DNA of 64,000 bases, taken from contig NZ_CP017269.1 in NCBI RefSeq assembly GCF_001750685.1, forward strand, positions 2,645,416-2,709,415, in the 5' to 3' direction. The notes under the pieces are model-generated. The model was not told the origin of the DNA, did not search any database, and worked only from the letters and a program-made list of their open reading frames with translations. The position numbers and the translations under genes are program-made. Below, in pieces: positions 1 to 8,450 of this stretch (position 1 is its first letter; every line of letters starts with the position of its first letter). Origin of the DNA: Geosporobacter ferrireducens (GTDB lineage: Bacteria > Bacillota > Clostridia > Peptostreptococcales > Thermotaleaceae).

Positions 1-101
1 AAGGTATAAAAACCACCGGTAGTTCCAAAAAACCAAGGTGCCCCAATTGCTCCTAAATAAGTCAGCAGCGCAATGAACACTAATTGGATCGTCACTTTCA
101 T
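1..101 (-). CDS. PTS EIIC component, mannose/sorbose family (partial)
   Basis: Only the first 33 codons are in the window; the gene runs off the left edge. The ATG is preceded by a GGGAGGAATGAAAG-type ribosome site. The visible N-terminus begins MKVTIQLVFIALLTYLG and continues with GAPWFFGTTGG, which resembles the first membrane helix of mannose/sorbose-type EIIC permeases. EIIC forms the sugar channel in the membrane and works with the EIIB gene lying 53 bp upstream on the same strand. The substrate cannot be read from this fragment. Confidence 0.75.
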   Translation of the reverse strand, partial: MKVTIQLVFIALLTYLGAIGAPWFFGTTGGFYT

Positions 102-154
102 TCCTCCCTTTATTTATTTTTCAAAGTAAAGCCTTGTTTCTATTCTTTCACCTC

Positions 155-649
155 CTATTCCCTTACATATTTGTGCCTTTCCTTGTCCCATGTTATCAAA
201 GGGGTATCCGGGACCAACTGGAAAGAAATTTTTAAGCCTTCCCCGTGAAGCACTTCGAGTATTTCAATATCGGCGTCACTTAAAAAAACATTATGGGTAA
301 TCTCATACTGGGCACCTTCTTTTTTAGATACATTTCCAATATTGATCCATTGAGGACGAAATTCATTCCTGCATAATTCCTTAAGTAAGGACGGAAACCT
401 CACGATAATCAAATTGTTTCCTTCTTCAGAATCTAGTTTTTCTATCATTTCCTTGGATTCTGCCATACTGCACATATAGGTCTTATAATTTTTAGGTACG
501 GACATGGTCATAATTGATTTCAGCATAGGATTTGCCGCAGTTTTATCGTCTATGGCAACGATATTTTTAATTTCCAGATTTATCGCCCACTTGGTTATGA
601 TCTGACCATGTATTAATCGATCATCTACCCGAATAAAGTTTTTTCCCAT
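155..649 (-). CDS. PTS EIIB component, mannose/sorbose family
   Basis: Cytoplasmic phosphotransfer subunit of a mannose-family sugar PTS, 164 aa, the usual length for this domain as a separate protein. The phosphorylated histidine is expected at His14 in RVDDRLIHGQ, the family signature near the N-terminus. It takes phosphate from EIIA and passes it to sugar entering through EIIC, encoded just downstream. It starts 12 bp after the GntR regulator gene, so regulator and transporter form one operon. The EIIA and EIID genes expected for a full system must lie outside the window or elsewhere. Substrate unknown; this family handles hexoses, amino sugars and fructosamine-type compounds. Confidence 0.92.
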   Translation of the reverse strand: MGKNFIRVDDRLIHGQIITKWAINLEIKNIVAIDDKTAANPMLKSIMTMSVPKNYKTYMCSMAESKEMIEKLDSEEGNNLIIVRFPSLLKELCRNEFRPQWINIGNVSKKEGAQYEITHNVFLSDADIEILEVLHGEGLKISFQLVPDTPLITWDKERHKYVRE

Positions 650-661
650 TTTCCCGCCTCC

Positions 662-1396
662 CTAATACTCACTTTTTAATTCCACTTCTATCGAATATCT
701 GTCCCACCTTAAAATAGATTCTGCATATTCAAATGGAACACCACTGCTGTTATAGGTTATTCTTTTCACATCAAATACAGGAGTGCCTTTCTTTTGACCA
801 AACAGTGTGTACATAGCCTTTTCTTCCAAAATGCTGATGTTATAGATTTCTTTTGCACTGTGCGGTGTAATCCCTTTGGTCTCTAATATTTTATATAATG
901 AGCCAATATCTTCTATTAGCCCTGCCTCCTCTATTGATAAAAAGTTAGATGGTATATGGGATGTCTGCAATGCTATCGGCACTCCGTCCACCAGCCTTAA
1001 CCGCTTGATCCTCGTAATCCCGTTGTCCTTGTTTATATTCAATTTTTCAGCAATAGTTTCATCGAGGATAGCTTTAATTTCGATGACTCTTGTTTCCGCT
1101 TCAATTCCCTTCTCCTTTAACTCATCTGTAAAGCTCATAAGATTCAACATTCTGTTGATTTTGGGCTTTGCTACAAAAGTTCCTTTCCCCTGTATTCTAT
1201 AAAGGTACCCTTCATTTACTAAATCCGTTAAGGCCTTTCTCACCGTAATGGAACTGACATTATGGATCTTCTGAAGCTCGTTTTCACTTGGAACTTTTTC
1301 TTCAACTTTATATGTTCCGTCTTTTATTTTATTGATGATATCTTCTTTCACCCGATAGTAGAGCGGAATGGGTATATTCTTATTGATAGCGATCAC
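662..1396 (-). CDS. GntR/HutC-family transcriptional regulator
   Basis: DNA-binding regulator of 244 aa, first gene of the PTS operon. Residues about 10-77 form a winged helix (SENELQKIHNVSSITVRKAL, then the wing GYLYRIQGKGTFVAK). The rest is a UTRA ligand-binding domain, which in this family usually senses a phosphorylated sugar. It probably represses its own operon through the inverted repeat directly upstream and is released by a PTS product; this is inferred from position. The GTG used here directly abuts its only good Shine-Dalgarno sequence (GAGGGGTG), so the true start could be slightly downstream. Confidence 0.9.
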   Translation of the reverse strand: MIAINKNIPIPLYYRVKEDIINKIKDGTYKVEEKVPSENELQKIHNVSSITVRKALTDLVNEGYLYRIQGKGTFVAKPKINRMLNLMSFTDELKEKGIEAETRVIEIKAILDETIAEKLNINKDNGITRIKRLRLVDGVPIALQTSHIPSNFLSIEEAGLIEDIGSLYKILETKGITPHSAKEIYNISILEEKAMYTLFGQKKGTPVFDVKRITYNSSGVPFEYAESILRWDRYSIEVELKSEY

Positions 1397-1422
1397 CCCT
1401 CGGTATATTTATATATATTCAT

Positions 1423-1452
1423 GTTAGTATGTTCTTATGTTCTTATACTAAC
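1423..1452. promoter_or_regulatory. Probable GntR operator (inverted repeat)
   Basis: Perfect 8-bp arms GTTAGTAT and ATACTAAC flank a 14-bp centre. The centre overlaps two tandem copies of GTTCTTAT (1431-1446). The site lies just after the -10 box of the predicted regulator promoter, a position suited to repression. Confidence 0.6.
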
Positions 1453-1461
1453 TTTATTTTT

Positions 1462-1489
1462 ATAATAGCACAAATTTTTTGTCTTGCAA
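1462..1489 (-). promoter_or_regulatory. Sigma-A type promoter of the GntR-PTS operon
   Basis: Read on the minus strand: TTGCAA (1484-1489), 16-bp spacer, TATTAT (1462-1467). The inverted-repeat operator follows immediately. No start site was measured. Confidence 0.55.
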
Positions 1490-1542
1490 ACCTTTTTTTA
1501 ATTTTCTGACATATTTAAAACCGTAAGTACCCTATAAAACAA

Positions 1543-1575
1543 ATCAAAGGCAGAGACAAGGTCTCTGCCTTTGAT
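1543..1575 (-). terminator. Rho-independent terminator after the RND gene
   Basis: A perfect 15-bp stem (ATCAAAGGCAGAGAC and its complement) with a 3-nt loop. On the minus strand it is followed by TTGTTTT, 12 bp beyond the stop codon of the efflux gene. Confidence 0.85.
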
Positions 1576-1586
1576 GCTGATAGCTT

Positions 1587-4500
1587 CTACATATTTACTT
1601 TTAATTTTTTATGTCTGTAGTTTTCTTTGAATGCTTCTATTTTGCTTTCGATAAGACTATACAGCACAGGTACCACCACCAGGGTCAATAGGGTAGATAC
1701 CATTAACCCGCCCATAAAGGCTACTGCCATGGGGCGAAATAAGTCATTGCCAAAGAATGCTAACGGAAACAGGCCAAATACCGTTGTAGTGGTACTTAGC
1801 ACCACCGGTCTGAATCTGGCACTGACCGCTTTGGTACATGCCGATTCAATCCCTATGCCTTCTTTTCGTTGATCATTAATATAATCGATTAAAATAATCG
1901 CATTATTAATCACTACCCCCATCAGGCTGACGACACCCAATATACTAAATAGGGATAAAGGCTGCATAAATACTACCAGGGCAATCATAGAGCCTATTAG
2001 GGATAATGGTACTGCCACAAGGATGATGCCCGGCTGAACAACTGAATTGAACTGTATCATTAAAATGATGAACAGCATAAATACTGCAAACAGGGCCGCA
2101 ATACCTATATTTCCCATATCCCCTTCCAGGTCTGCTTTTTCTCCTTCTGGAATAATCGTAACACCGGGAAAGTCCATGTCCTTTATCTTTTCTTCCAAGA
2201 CCGTCTGCACATCAATTGCATTATATCCAGGCAGTACCTCCCCTTGAACAGCTATGGCCCTCTCCCCTTCATAACGGTTTACCTGTGCAATAACCGGCTC
2301 AAATCGAATATCTGCTACATCCTTCAGCAGTACCTGCAAGCCAGTAGTAGATTTTATTTTCAAGTTCTTCAAATCCTCCAGTTTTTTGATATCCCCTTTT
2401 ACCAAGATATCATACTCCTGATGTTTTTCTCTGAATATCGTTGCCTTTCTCCCCATCAAAGCTAGATTTACTTCTTTTTGTATATCATATTTCGTAAGTC
2501 CATAGGAAAGTGCCTTATTACTGTCTACCTTCATTTTAAACTGATAATCCAGTTGTGGCAGGTCATCCCGTACATTAGTGCTTCCCTCTATATCTTCCAG
2601 AGCTTCTTTGATTTTCTCTTTTGCCGAGAGGATGTCCTCCATTTCGTCTCCTTTGATGCGGATTTGAATAGGCGCACCCAATCCCCCTTGTACTTCCAGC
2701 TCTTTCACAATGACACTTGCGCCTATAACCCTTTTGTCATAGATCTGTTGAAGCTCTCGAACCAATTCTTCATTGCTTTTAAAGCGCCCTCCTTTTTCCA
2801 AATCTACTCTTATAGCAATCTGCGCCAGGTTCGGAGCATTGGATTGAGGCATAATGGATAAATCAAACTTGGGAAGACCTCCGCCAATGGATGATGTATA
2901 GGCCGTAATTTCCGGCTGCTCTCCCAGTACCGCCTCCACCTCTTTTACCAAGCCGTCGGTTTTATCTATATTGCTGGTATATTCCGTTTGTATATCAATA
3001 TAGATCATATCTTTCTCAGATTTAGGAAAAAGCTGCTGCTGTAAAACGCCGCTTAAGGATAAAGAGAAAACCAAAATAATAAAGGCAAGTGCAAGGGTTG
3101 TTTTCTTGTATCGCATTCCTAAAGTCAGCAGTTTTTCAAATGCGCCCTTCACTTTCCCTGCTTTCTCTTTCTTTCTGCTTTTTCTAAAGAATAAAAAAGC
3201 TAAAAGCGGTGTTATTAAAATTGCAATCCCATAAGAGGCTGTCAGGGATATGATAATCATCTGAGGGATGCCTCCTATAAAAGCCCCTGTTGTTGCCGGC
3301 AGAAACAGAAGGGGAGAAAAAGCGGCTATGGTTGTAAGGGTAGAAGATAGTATGGGTATGGCAACTTCCTTTGTTCCTTCTATGCATGCAGTCAGTCTGT
3401 CTATGTCTTCATCTATTTTGTTTTGAATGGCATCACTTACTACAATGGCATTGTCTACCAACATCCCCAGGGCCATGATGAGCCCCGTGATGGTAATCAT
3501 ATGAATTTTGATTCCCATGATGCCCATCGTTATAAAAGTAATCAGCATGGATAAAGGGATGGCAAAGGAAACCGTTGAAGCGTTCCGAAGTCCCATTCCC
3601 ATCATAATCACCAGAATAACGATGAATATTCCGCCCAAAAGATTTGCAGAAAAATGATCTACCGATTTGGCGACCTCGTCAGGCTGGTAAACAATTTCAT
3701 CTATGCTGATATCTGGAGGAAGTTCTCTTTTAAAGTCTTCTAAAACTTTTCTTACCTCCTTTCCTGCTGTAACTACGTTTAAATCTCCTTTAAAATACCC
3801 TACCAAAATAATTCCGTTTTCCCCATTGTTTCTTATTTTATAATTAGAATCCTTTTCTCCCATATATACCTGTGCCACATCTTTGAGTCTTACAACCATT
3901 TTGTCTTCCCGGATATCTATAATGCTATTGGCGATTTCATCCAGCGTCTGGAATAAACCCTCCTGATTTACATAAAACTTCATCTTTTCATCTTGTATAT
4001 TTCCTGAAGGCATTTGAATATTCTGCGCAGCAAGTATACTACTTATTTGGCTGAGGGACAGCTGGTATAAATCCAGTTTCTTTAAATCTACTTCTACTTT
4101 TATCTCTTTCTCCTGCTCTCCAATGATGTCAAATCTCTTGATGCCGCCAAGCTTTACCAGCCTATTTTTCAATCTTTCTCCATAGGATACCAGCTGTTCA
4201 TAACTGTATCCGTCACCGGACAATCCGATTAACATTCCGGTGGTTTCTATAAGGTTGGTATTGATATCTATTTCTGCTATCCCGTCAGGAAGTTCTTCCT
4301 TTATATCTTCAATCATCCTATAGAGTTCATTCCAGCTTTGATCCAGTTCACTCTCAGAAATGTCCATATCCAAAACGAGAAGAATTGCCGCTGCACTGTT
4401 GAGAGAAGAAGAACTGGTATAATCATAGTTTCTCAATTCCGTAAGTTTTTCTTCAAATTTTTGTGTTACCAGTATCTCAACTTCTTCTGCGGAAGCCCCT

Positions 4501-4661
4501 GGATAGATGACGGTGATCATTGCTGCCGGAGCAGGAACTTCGGGATATTCTTGCTTGGGAATCGTGTGGTAGCTATATGCACCAAAAATGATGATCATTA
4601 TGATGGTGAATATGGTCACAGTCTTGTTTTTTATCGGTAATCGAAGTATATGTTTAAACAA
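1587..4661 (-). CDS. RND-family multidrug efflux permease
   Basis: Inner-membrane proton antiporter of the AcrB/MdtB superfamily, 1024 aa, full length. One N-terminal helix (about 13-33) is followed by a large extracytoplasmic porter region, helices 2-6 (about 340-490), a second large loop and a final helix cluster (about 855-1010), the classic duplicated RND fold. The helix-4 proton-relay region reads GMLVDNAIVVSDA: one aspartate is kept and Asn stands where AcrB has its second Asp, as in many Gram-positive RND proteins. It follows the adaptor gene by 13 bp. TetR operators ahead of the operon imply induction by a toxic ligand. Substrate unknown. Confidence 0.95.
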   Translation of the reverse strand: MFKHILRLPIKNKTVTIFTIIMIIIFGAYSYHTIPKQEYPEVPAPAAMITVIYPGASAEEVEILVTQKFEEKLTELRNYDYTSSSSLNSAAAILLVLDMDISESELDQSWNELYRMIEDIKEELPDGIAEIDINTNLIETTGMLIGLSGDGYSYEQLVSYGERLKNRLVKLGGIKRFDIIGEQEKEIKVEVDLKKLDLYQLSLSQISSILAAQNIQMPSGNIQDEKMKFYVNQEGLFQTLDEIANSIIDIREDKMVVRLKDVAQVYMGEKDSNYKIRNNGENGIILVGYFKGDLNVVTAGKEVRKVLEDFKRELPPDISIDEIVYQPDEVAKSVDHFSANLLGGIFIVILVIMMGMGLRNASTVSFAIPLSMLITFITMGIMGIKIHMITITGLIMALGMLVDNAIVVSDAIQNKIDEDIDRLTACIEGTKEVAIPILSSTLTTIAAFSPLLFLPATTGAFIGGIPQMIIISLTASYGIAILITPLLAFLFFRKSRKKEKAGKVKGAFEKLLTLGMRYKKTTLALAFIILVFSLSLSGVLQQQLFPKSEKDMIYIDIQTEYTSNIDKTDGLVKEVEAVLGEQPEITAYTSSIGGGLPKFDLSIMPQSNAPNLAQIAIRVDLEKGGRFKSNEELVRELQQIYDKRVIGASVIVKELEVQGGLGAPIQIRIKGDEMEDILSAKEKIKEALEDIEGSTNVRDDLPQLDYQFKMKVDSNKALSYGLTKYDIQKEVNLALMGRKATIFREKHQEYDILVKGDIKKLEDLKNLKIKSTTGLQVLLKDVADIRFEPVIAQVNRYEGERAIAVQGEVLPGYNAIDVQTVLEEKIKDMDFPGVTIIPEGEKADLEGDMGNIGIAALFAVFMLFIILMIQFNSVVQPGIILVAVPLSLIGSMIALVVFMQPLSLFSILGVVSLMGVVINNAIILIDYINDQRKEGIGIESACTKAVSARFRPVVLSTTTTVFGLFPLAFFGNDLFRPMAVAFMGGLMVSTLLTLVVVPVLYSLIESKIEAFKENYRHKKLKVNM

Positions 4662-4674
4662 ATTGATCCCTCCT

Positions 4675-5865
4675 CTACTCTTTTATGTCCACGCTATCCC
4701 CATTTTTTATGCTTCTCATCCCTTCTACAATGATTTTGTCCCCAGGATTGATCCCCTTTCTTACCTCTATTTCATTCCCAAATACTTCTCCTAAAGTCAC
4801 CTCTTTTGCTGCAGCTTTTCCATCCTGTACAATATAAACAAAGTCAAATCCTTCGTTCAAAAGGCTGTTCATAGGAATAAATACCCCCTGTTTTTCTCCC
4901 AGTATGAACACGACATCTGCTAAGGTTCCTATGGGAATTTCATTGGGTTCAATGCTTATCTTTACTTCATACAGGCTGCTTTGGCTGCCGGGAATGGAAG
5001 ATAGGGTTTCCACAACTCCCTTGATCTCATCACCTTGATACCTTACTGCAACATCCGTTCCCAATGATATCTTGCCTAGATCTTCATTAGTAACACCAAC
5101 CTTAACGGTGCTCTCTACTCCCTTTATGGAAATGACGGGCAACCCGGATGTTATATAATCTCCCTCTTTTACTTGTATCTGTAGGATCACACCGTCAATT
5201 TCGCTCTTCAGAACACTGTTTTCCATTAATTCCTGGTTTTGCCGGTAGTTGGCCAATGCAATGTCTACTTGGTTTTTTAATATTTCAATCTCTTCTTTCC
5301 TTGCTCCCCTTAATATCTTGTTGTAAGCCTCTCTCGCGCTGTTAAGCTGCTTTTCCTCCAAATCCAGCTTCAGCTTCATTTCTTGCAACTGCTGGGATGA
5401 GATTGCACCTGCTTCCATGAGCCTTTCATATTTTTCGTAATTATCTTTCGTGTTTGCGTAATTTTTTTCAGCAACTTCCACACTTATCTTTAATTGGTTA
5501 ATATCTTCCTGTACAGCTCCCTTCACAGCCATATCATATTGGGTCTTTGCTATTTCATACTGGGCTTTCCCTATATCAACTTTTGTTTTTAAATCTTCTT
5601 CACTGATCCTGACCAGCTTATCTCCTCTTTTTACCTGCTGTCCCGATTTTACAAATATCTCTTCTACTTTTCCTCCCGTTTTAAAGGCAGATGTCCTTAC
5701 ATCCTGTGCATCTACGATTCCCATGTACGCTAAAGTCAGCGGAACCTTTTTTGTTTCAGCCTGCATGGCCCTGACGTTTTTTCTCTGTACTTCTATTTCT
5801 TTTTGAGGCTGGCAGCCTGTTAAAAGAAATACTCCTATCAGTATGCATACAATGAATTTCTTCAT
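4675..5865 (-). CDS. RND efflux adaptor, lipoprotein (HlyD/AcrA type)
   Basis: Periplasmic-adaptor-type protein, 396 aa, anchored by lipid. The signal peptide MKKFIVCILIGVFLLTGC carries a lipobox with Cys18. Then come a biotinyl-lipoyl half, an alpha-helical coiled-coil hairpin (about residues 95-205, rich in K/E/Q heptads), the second lipoyl half (DGVILQIQVKEGDYI) and beta-barrel and membrane-proximal domains. In Gram-positives such adaptors span the cell wall side of RND or ABC pumps. It is the first gene of the pump operon, 13 bp before the permease. Two TetR-type operator copies lie in its 106-bp upstream gap. Confidence 0.93.
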   Translation of the reverse strand: MKKFIVCILIGVFLLTGCQPQKEIEVQRKNVRAMQAETKKVPLTLAYMGIVDAQDVRTSAFKTGGKVEEIFVKSGQQVKRGDKLVRISEEDLKTKVDIGKAQYEIAKTQYDMAVKGAVQEDINQLKISVEVAEKNYANTKDNYEKYERLMEAGAISSQQLQEMKLKLDLEEKQLNSAREAYNKILRGARKEEIEILKNQVDIALANYRQNQELMENSVLKSEIDGVILQIQVKEGDYITSGLPVISIKGVESTVKVGVTNEDLGKISLGTDVAVRYQGDEIKGVVETLSSIPGSQSSLYEVKISIEPNEIPIGTLADVVFILGEKQGVFIPMNSLLNEGFDFVYIVQDGKAAAKEVTLGEVFGNEIEVRKGINPGDKIIVEGMRSIKNGDSVDIKE

Positions 5866-5885
5866 ATTTACCCCCCCTTTTTTAA

Positions 5886-5953
5886 TTAAATAGTTAGTTA
5901 ATCCGTTTTAAAAAAATCATAACTTCTTTCATTTTAATTAACTAATTAGTTAA
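5886..5953. promoter_or_regulatory. Two TetR operator copies before the RND operon
   Basis: Copy A (5938-5953) is a perfect 16-bp palindrome TTAACTAATTAGTTAA. Copy B (5886-5901) reads TTAAAT-AGTT-AGTTAA, 11 of 12 arm positions matching TTAACT-N4-AGTTAA. The same element occurs ahead of the tetR gene at 6634-6649, which ties the regulator to both transcripts. Confidence 0.75.
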
Positions 5954-5971
5954 TATTCTATAAAAATTTTT

Positions 5972-6598
5972 TTATTTTTGCCATCTCTTTAAATAATTCG
6001 TGATAGATTCTATATAAAAATCATAGAGGAACTCATCAAAAGTTTCTTTTACAAGTTTCTTATCAAAGCCACAATAATCCGCCCACTTTTCTCCTACCAT
6101 GATATATGTAGTTAAAGGCATCATTCCAAAGAAAAATCCAGCGATAATTCCTCTGTCTATTCCCTCAGGGTCAATCTCTAAAACATTTAACCGCTGTCTG
6201 CTATCTTCCATGATAGGAGAAAAAAATTCAAATGCTTTGTTGATTTTTTCACTGCCGGAATTTTTTATCATTTCTCCAAATAAAATACTGAAAATCTTTT
6301 TTTTATCCTTCAAAAAATCCATCATTTCATCGGCAACTTCGTTAACATCCTTTTTATTTAAAATACTTTTATTTTTCATTAATTGACTTTTTAGCAGAAC
6401 CATTTCATCTATATGAATATTGATCAACGCTGTCAGCAATTCTTCTTTGCTTTTGAAATAATAATAAATGAGAGCCTGGTTTACCTGTGCCCTTTTTGCA
6501 ATATCGCTTACCCTCGCACCCTCAAATCCAACTTCAAAAAATACATCTAAAGCTGCATCCAGTATCCTTTGTTTACTTTCCTGACTATCTGCTTTCAT
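5972..6598 (-). CDS. TetR/AcrR-family repressor of the RND pump
   Basis: A 208-aa TetR protein. The N-terminal helix-turn-helix is at about residues 10-55 (RVSDIAKRAQVNQALIYYYF, then KSKEELL), the canonical TetR signature. The C-terminal domain is the variable ligand-binding and dimer part. It lies directly upstream of, and is codirectional with, the adaptor-permease pair. Matching palindromes flank it on both sides, so autorepression together with repression of the pump is the simplest reading. Ligand unknown. ATG start, with a purine-rich site (GAGGCAGAG) upstream. Confidence 0.93.
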   Translation of the reverse strand: MKADSQESKQRILDAALDVFFEVGFEGARVSDIAKRAQVNQALIYYYFKSKEELLTALINIHIDEMVLLKSQLMKNKSILNKKDVNEVADEMMDFLKDKKKIFSILFGEMIKNSGSEKINKAFEFFSPIMEDSRQRLNVLEIDPEGIDRGIIAGFFFGMMPLTTYIMVGEKWADYCGFDKKLVKETFDEFLYDFYIESITNYLKRWQK

Positions 6599-6633
6599 GA
6601 TATTAATTCTCTGCCTCCTCTTCAGCTCATTAA

Positions 6634-6649
6634 TTAACTGTTTAGTTAA
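6634..6649. promoter_or_regulatory. TetR operator before tetR
   Basis: TTAACT-GTTT-AGTTAA, perfect 6-bp arms, 36 bp upstream of the tetR start. Same arms as the copy at 5938-5953 ahead of the pump operon. Confidence 0.7.
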
Positions 6650-6731
6650 ATTTTATATCCTGTTATATTAAAAGTCAATTATTTTTGGTATTGCAGAAGA
6701 TTATTTCTATTTTACGCTGCCCATTTACATA

Positions 6732-6774
6732 AACAACGCTACTTTCTTTATGCGGCAAAGAAAGTAGCGTTGTT
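6732..6774. terminator. Terminator hairpin after the stalk-domain gene
   Basis: An 18-bp perfect stem (AACAACGCTACTTTCTTT and its complement) with a 7-nt loop, 12 bp past the stop codon of the stalk-domain gene. The T-rich tail is clearer on the plus strand (ATTTTT), but the adjacent gene is on the minus strand. Confidence 0.8.
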
Positions 6775-6786
6775 ATTTTTATCCTA

Positions 6787-7983
6787 TTATTCTGTTTTAT
6801 TCAGAAGAATTCTTCCAATTTCAGGGCTAACAATACAGTAGGATATCTGTTCCCCGTCTACTTGTCCGTTCACCAAAACATGCTCCTCAAAACCATAGCT
6901 GGTCAGCTGAATGTTGGTTTCATCTTTTAAGACAATGCTTATGCTGTTGCCTGCAAGCATAAGGGGATATACACCTTTATGTGTAGGATTTATATTTAAC
7001 AGATTAATTAAATTATTTATTTCATCTGGTGTATAGGTTTTTATTTCTTCCTGCATCAAGCTATATAATTTCATTTCTTTAATCTCATCAATCGGTATTG
7101 CTTTTCCCATTGCTTCCAGGGATTCACCGATTTCAGCGGGAGCAGGTTTTTTTCCGGCAGGCTGTTCCCTGTTCCCGTCTGTTTTAATCGTAACGATACG
7201 GTTTGAATCATCCCATCCTACTATGGCACCTAAAGATTCCGCTACAAAACGCCCAGGAATAAAGGTACGTCCCTCTACAAGCTTTGCAGGCACTTCTAGC
7301 TGCACAGTTTCTACACTTTGTATTCCATCGACCTTTCTAGTTATGGTTGCAGTGTCCTGTCCAATGGTTAATACGATGTCCATATCCTCTGCAAGTACTT
7401 TAACTGCTTGCTTCTCTGCATCCCACGCTACTGTAGTCCCTAGTTTTTCCATCACTCCCCTCAAAGGAACTAAGGTCCGGCTATTTTCGATAAAAGAGGC
7501 AACATCCGTTTCAACCCACTCATCATTCACTTGTATACGAATGCCCTGATCCATAATCACTCTGTTTTCTATTGGCAGATTGTCCTCTCTACTGCCAGCT
7601 TCAGAATCACTTGAATCTGCCGGAAGTTTCAAGAGATAGGCCTGTTCTCCTTTAGCTACCTTTACAAGCTCTCTTCCAAAAATCTCATAAAGATACGCTG
7701 CATGTTCTTCAGCATAGGGTGTAATACCTATTTCAATATAGTCTCCCATTGGTCCTGTGTGGGTTACGGTAAACCCTTTTTCTGCTATTTCTTTGGCATT
7801 CTTCTCAAATATGTACTGGTCAATTTCCCTATGTTTTTGAACCAGGTAATTTTCAGTTTCTACTTCTATACTTGAAGCCCTATTAAATGCCATATCATCA
7901 GAGTTGGCAAAAACTGTACCTGATGAAATCGCCGTTATGCACATACCCATAATCCACGCTTTTGTAACCTTTGATTTAATCAT
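6787..7983 (-). CDS. Exported protein with copper-amine-oxidase-like stalk domain
   Basis: Secreted protein of 398 aa with a signal peptide (about 1-27, ending near SSGTVFA). Residues about 150-270 hold two half-repeats of the 'copper amine oxidase N-terminal-like' stalk domain: SRTLVPLRGVMEKLG with VAWDAEKQAVKV, and GRTFIPGRFVAESLGA with VGWDDSNRIVTI. Despite the name this domain is not enzymatic; in Firmicutes it is common on wall-associated proteins. The regions on either side (30-140 and 295-398) match nothing I recognise. It starts with ATG after AAGGAGGAATTTT. It has its own terminator and seems monocistronic. Role unknown. Confidence 0.88.
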   Translation of the reverse strand: MIKSKVTKAWIMGMCITAISSGTVFANSDDMAFNRASSIEVETENYLVQKHREIDQYIFEKNAKEIAEKGFTVTHTGPMGDYIEIGITPYAEEHAAYLYEIFGRELVKVAKGEQAYLLKLPADSSDSEAGSREDNLPIENRVIMDQGIRIQVNDEWVETDVASFIENSRTLVPLRGVMEKLGTTVAWDAEKQAVKVLAEDMDIVLTIGQDTATITRKVDGIQSVETVQLEVPAKLVEGRTFIPGRFVAESLGAIVGWDDSNRIVTIKTDGNREQPAGKKPAPAEIGESLEAMGKAIPIDEIKEMKLYSLMQEEIKTYTPDEINNLINLLNINPTHKGVYPLMLAGNSISIVLKDETNIQLTSYGFEEHVLVNGQVDGEQISYCIVSPEIGRILLNKTE

Positions 7984-8306
7984 AAAATTCCTCCTTACGC
8001 CTTTAATCTTATTCCATTATTTTAATTTGACGGAATTCCCTTGATCATGGTAATTGCTTATTTTAATTATGGTATATCTAAAAAAGTTTGCACCATCGGG
8101 TATCTTATCTGCCTCCTTTCTAACCGTTCCTTATATCCTTAGACGATGAAAAAATGATTTCGTTCCATAAATCTACGATTTAGATTTCTTAAAACATCGG
8201 TATATATGCAATTTATTGAACAAAATTTATATATGGAAATAATTCTTTCTACCTTTATACCAGAAAAAAGCAGATTCATTATCGTCTATGCATGTTTTGG
8301 ATAATA
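7984..8306. other. Intergenic region, no gene seen
   Basis: AT-rich stretch upstream of the stalk-domain gene. It should carry that gene's promoter. I see no convincing ORF, RNA gene or repeat before the hairpin at 8307. Confidence 0.5.
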
Positions 8307-8345
8307 CAAAGAGCCAAAGAACAATTCCTGTTCTTTGACTCTTTG
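8307..8345 (-). terminator. Terminator left from a lost chemoreceptor gene
   Basis: Arms of 17 bp with one mismatch (CAAAGAGTCAAAGAACA read on the minus strand) and a 5-nt loop. It begins 1 bp after the stop codon of the chemoreceptor remnant. The following T-tract is weak. Confidence 0.6.
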
Positions 8346-8346
8346 C

Positions 8347-8436
8347 CTATAGCTTAAATATTTTTATACTTTCTCCCAGTTGATTCATCATACGATTCAA
8401 CTCTTGCATAGATGAGGTAATTTCATCATATCTAAA
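8347..8436 (-). pseudogene. C-terminal remnant of a methyl-accepting chemotaxis protein
   Basis: Minus-strand frame reads RYDEITSSMQELNRMMNQLG then ESIKIFKL and a TAG stop. This is the typical last 30 residues of a chemoreceptor (EEI-x-SS-MQEL-N ... F-K). The frame is broken by TAG just upstream (about 8440), and further upstream runs directly into the AGCS symporter gene. It is therefore a tail left by a deletion, with the old gene's hairpin still attached. No start codon or receptor domain remains. Confidence 0.7.
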
Positions 8437-8450
8437 GGACTATTTACTTG

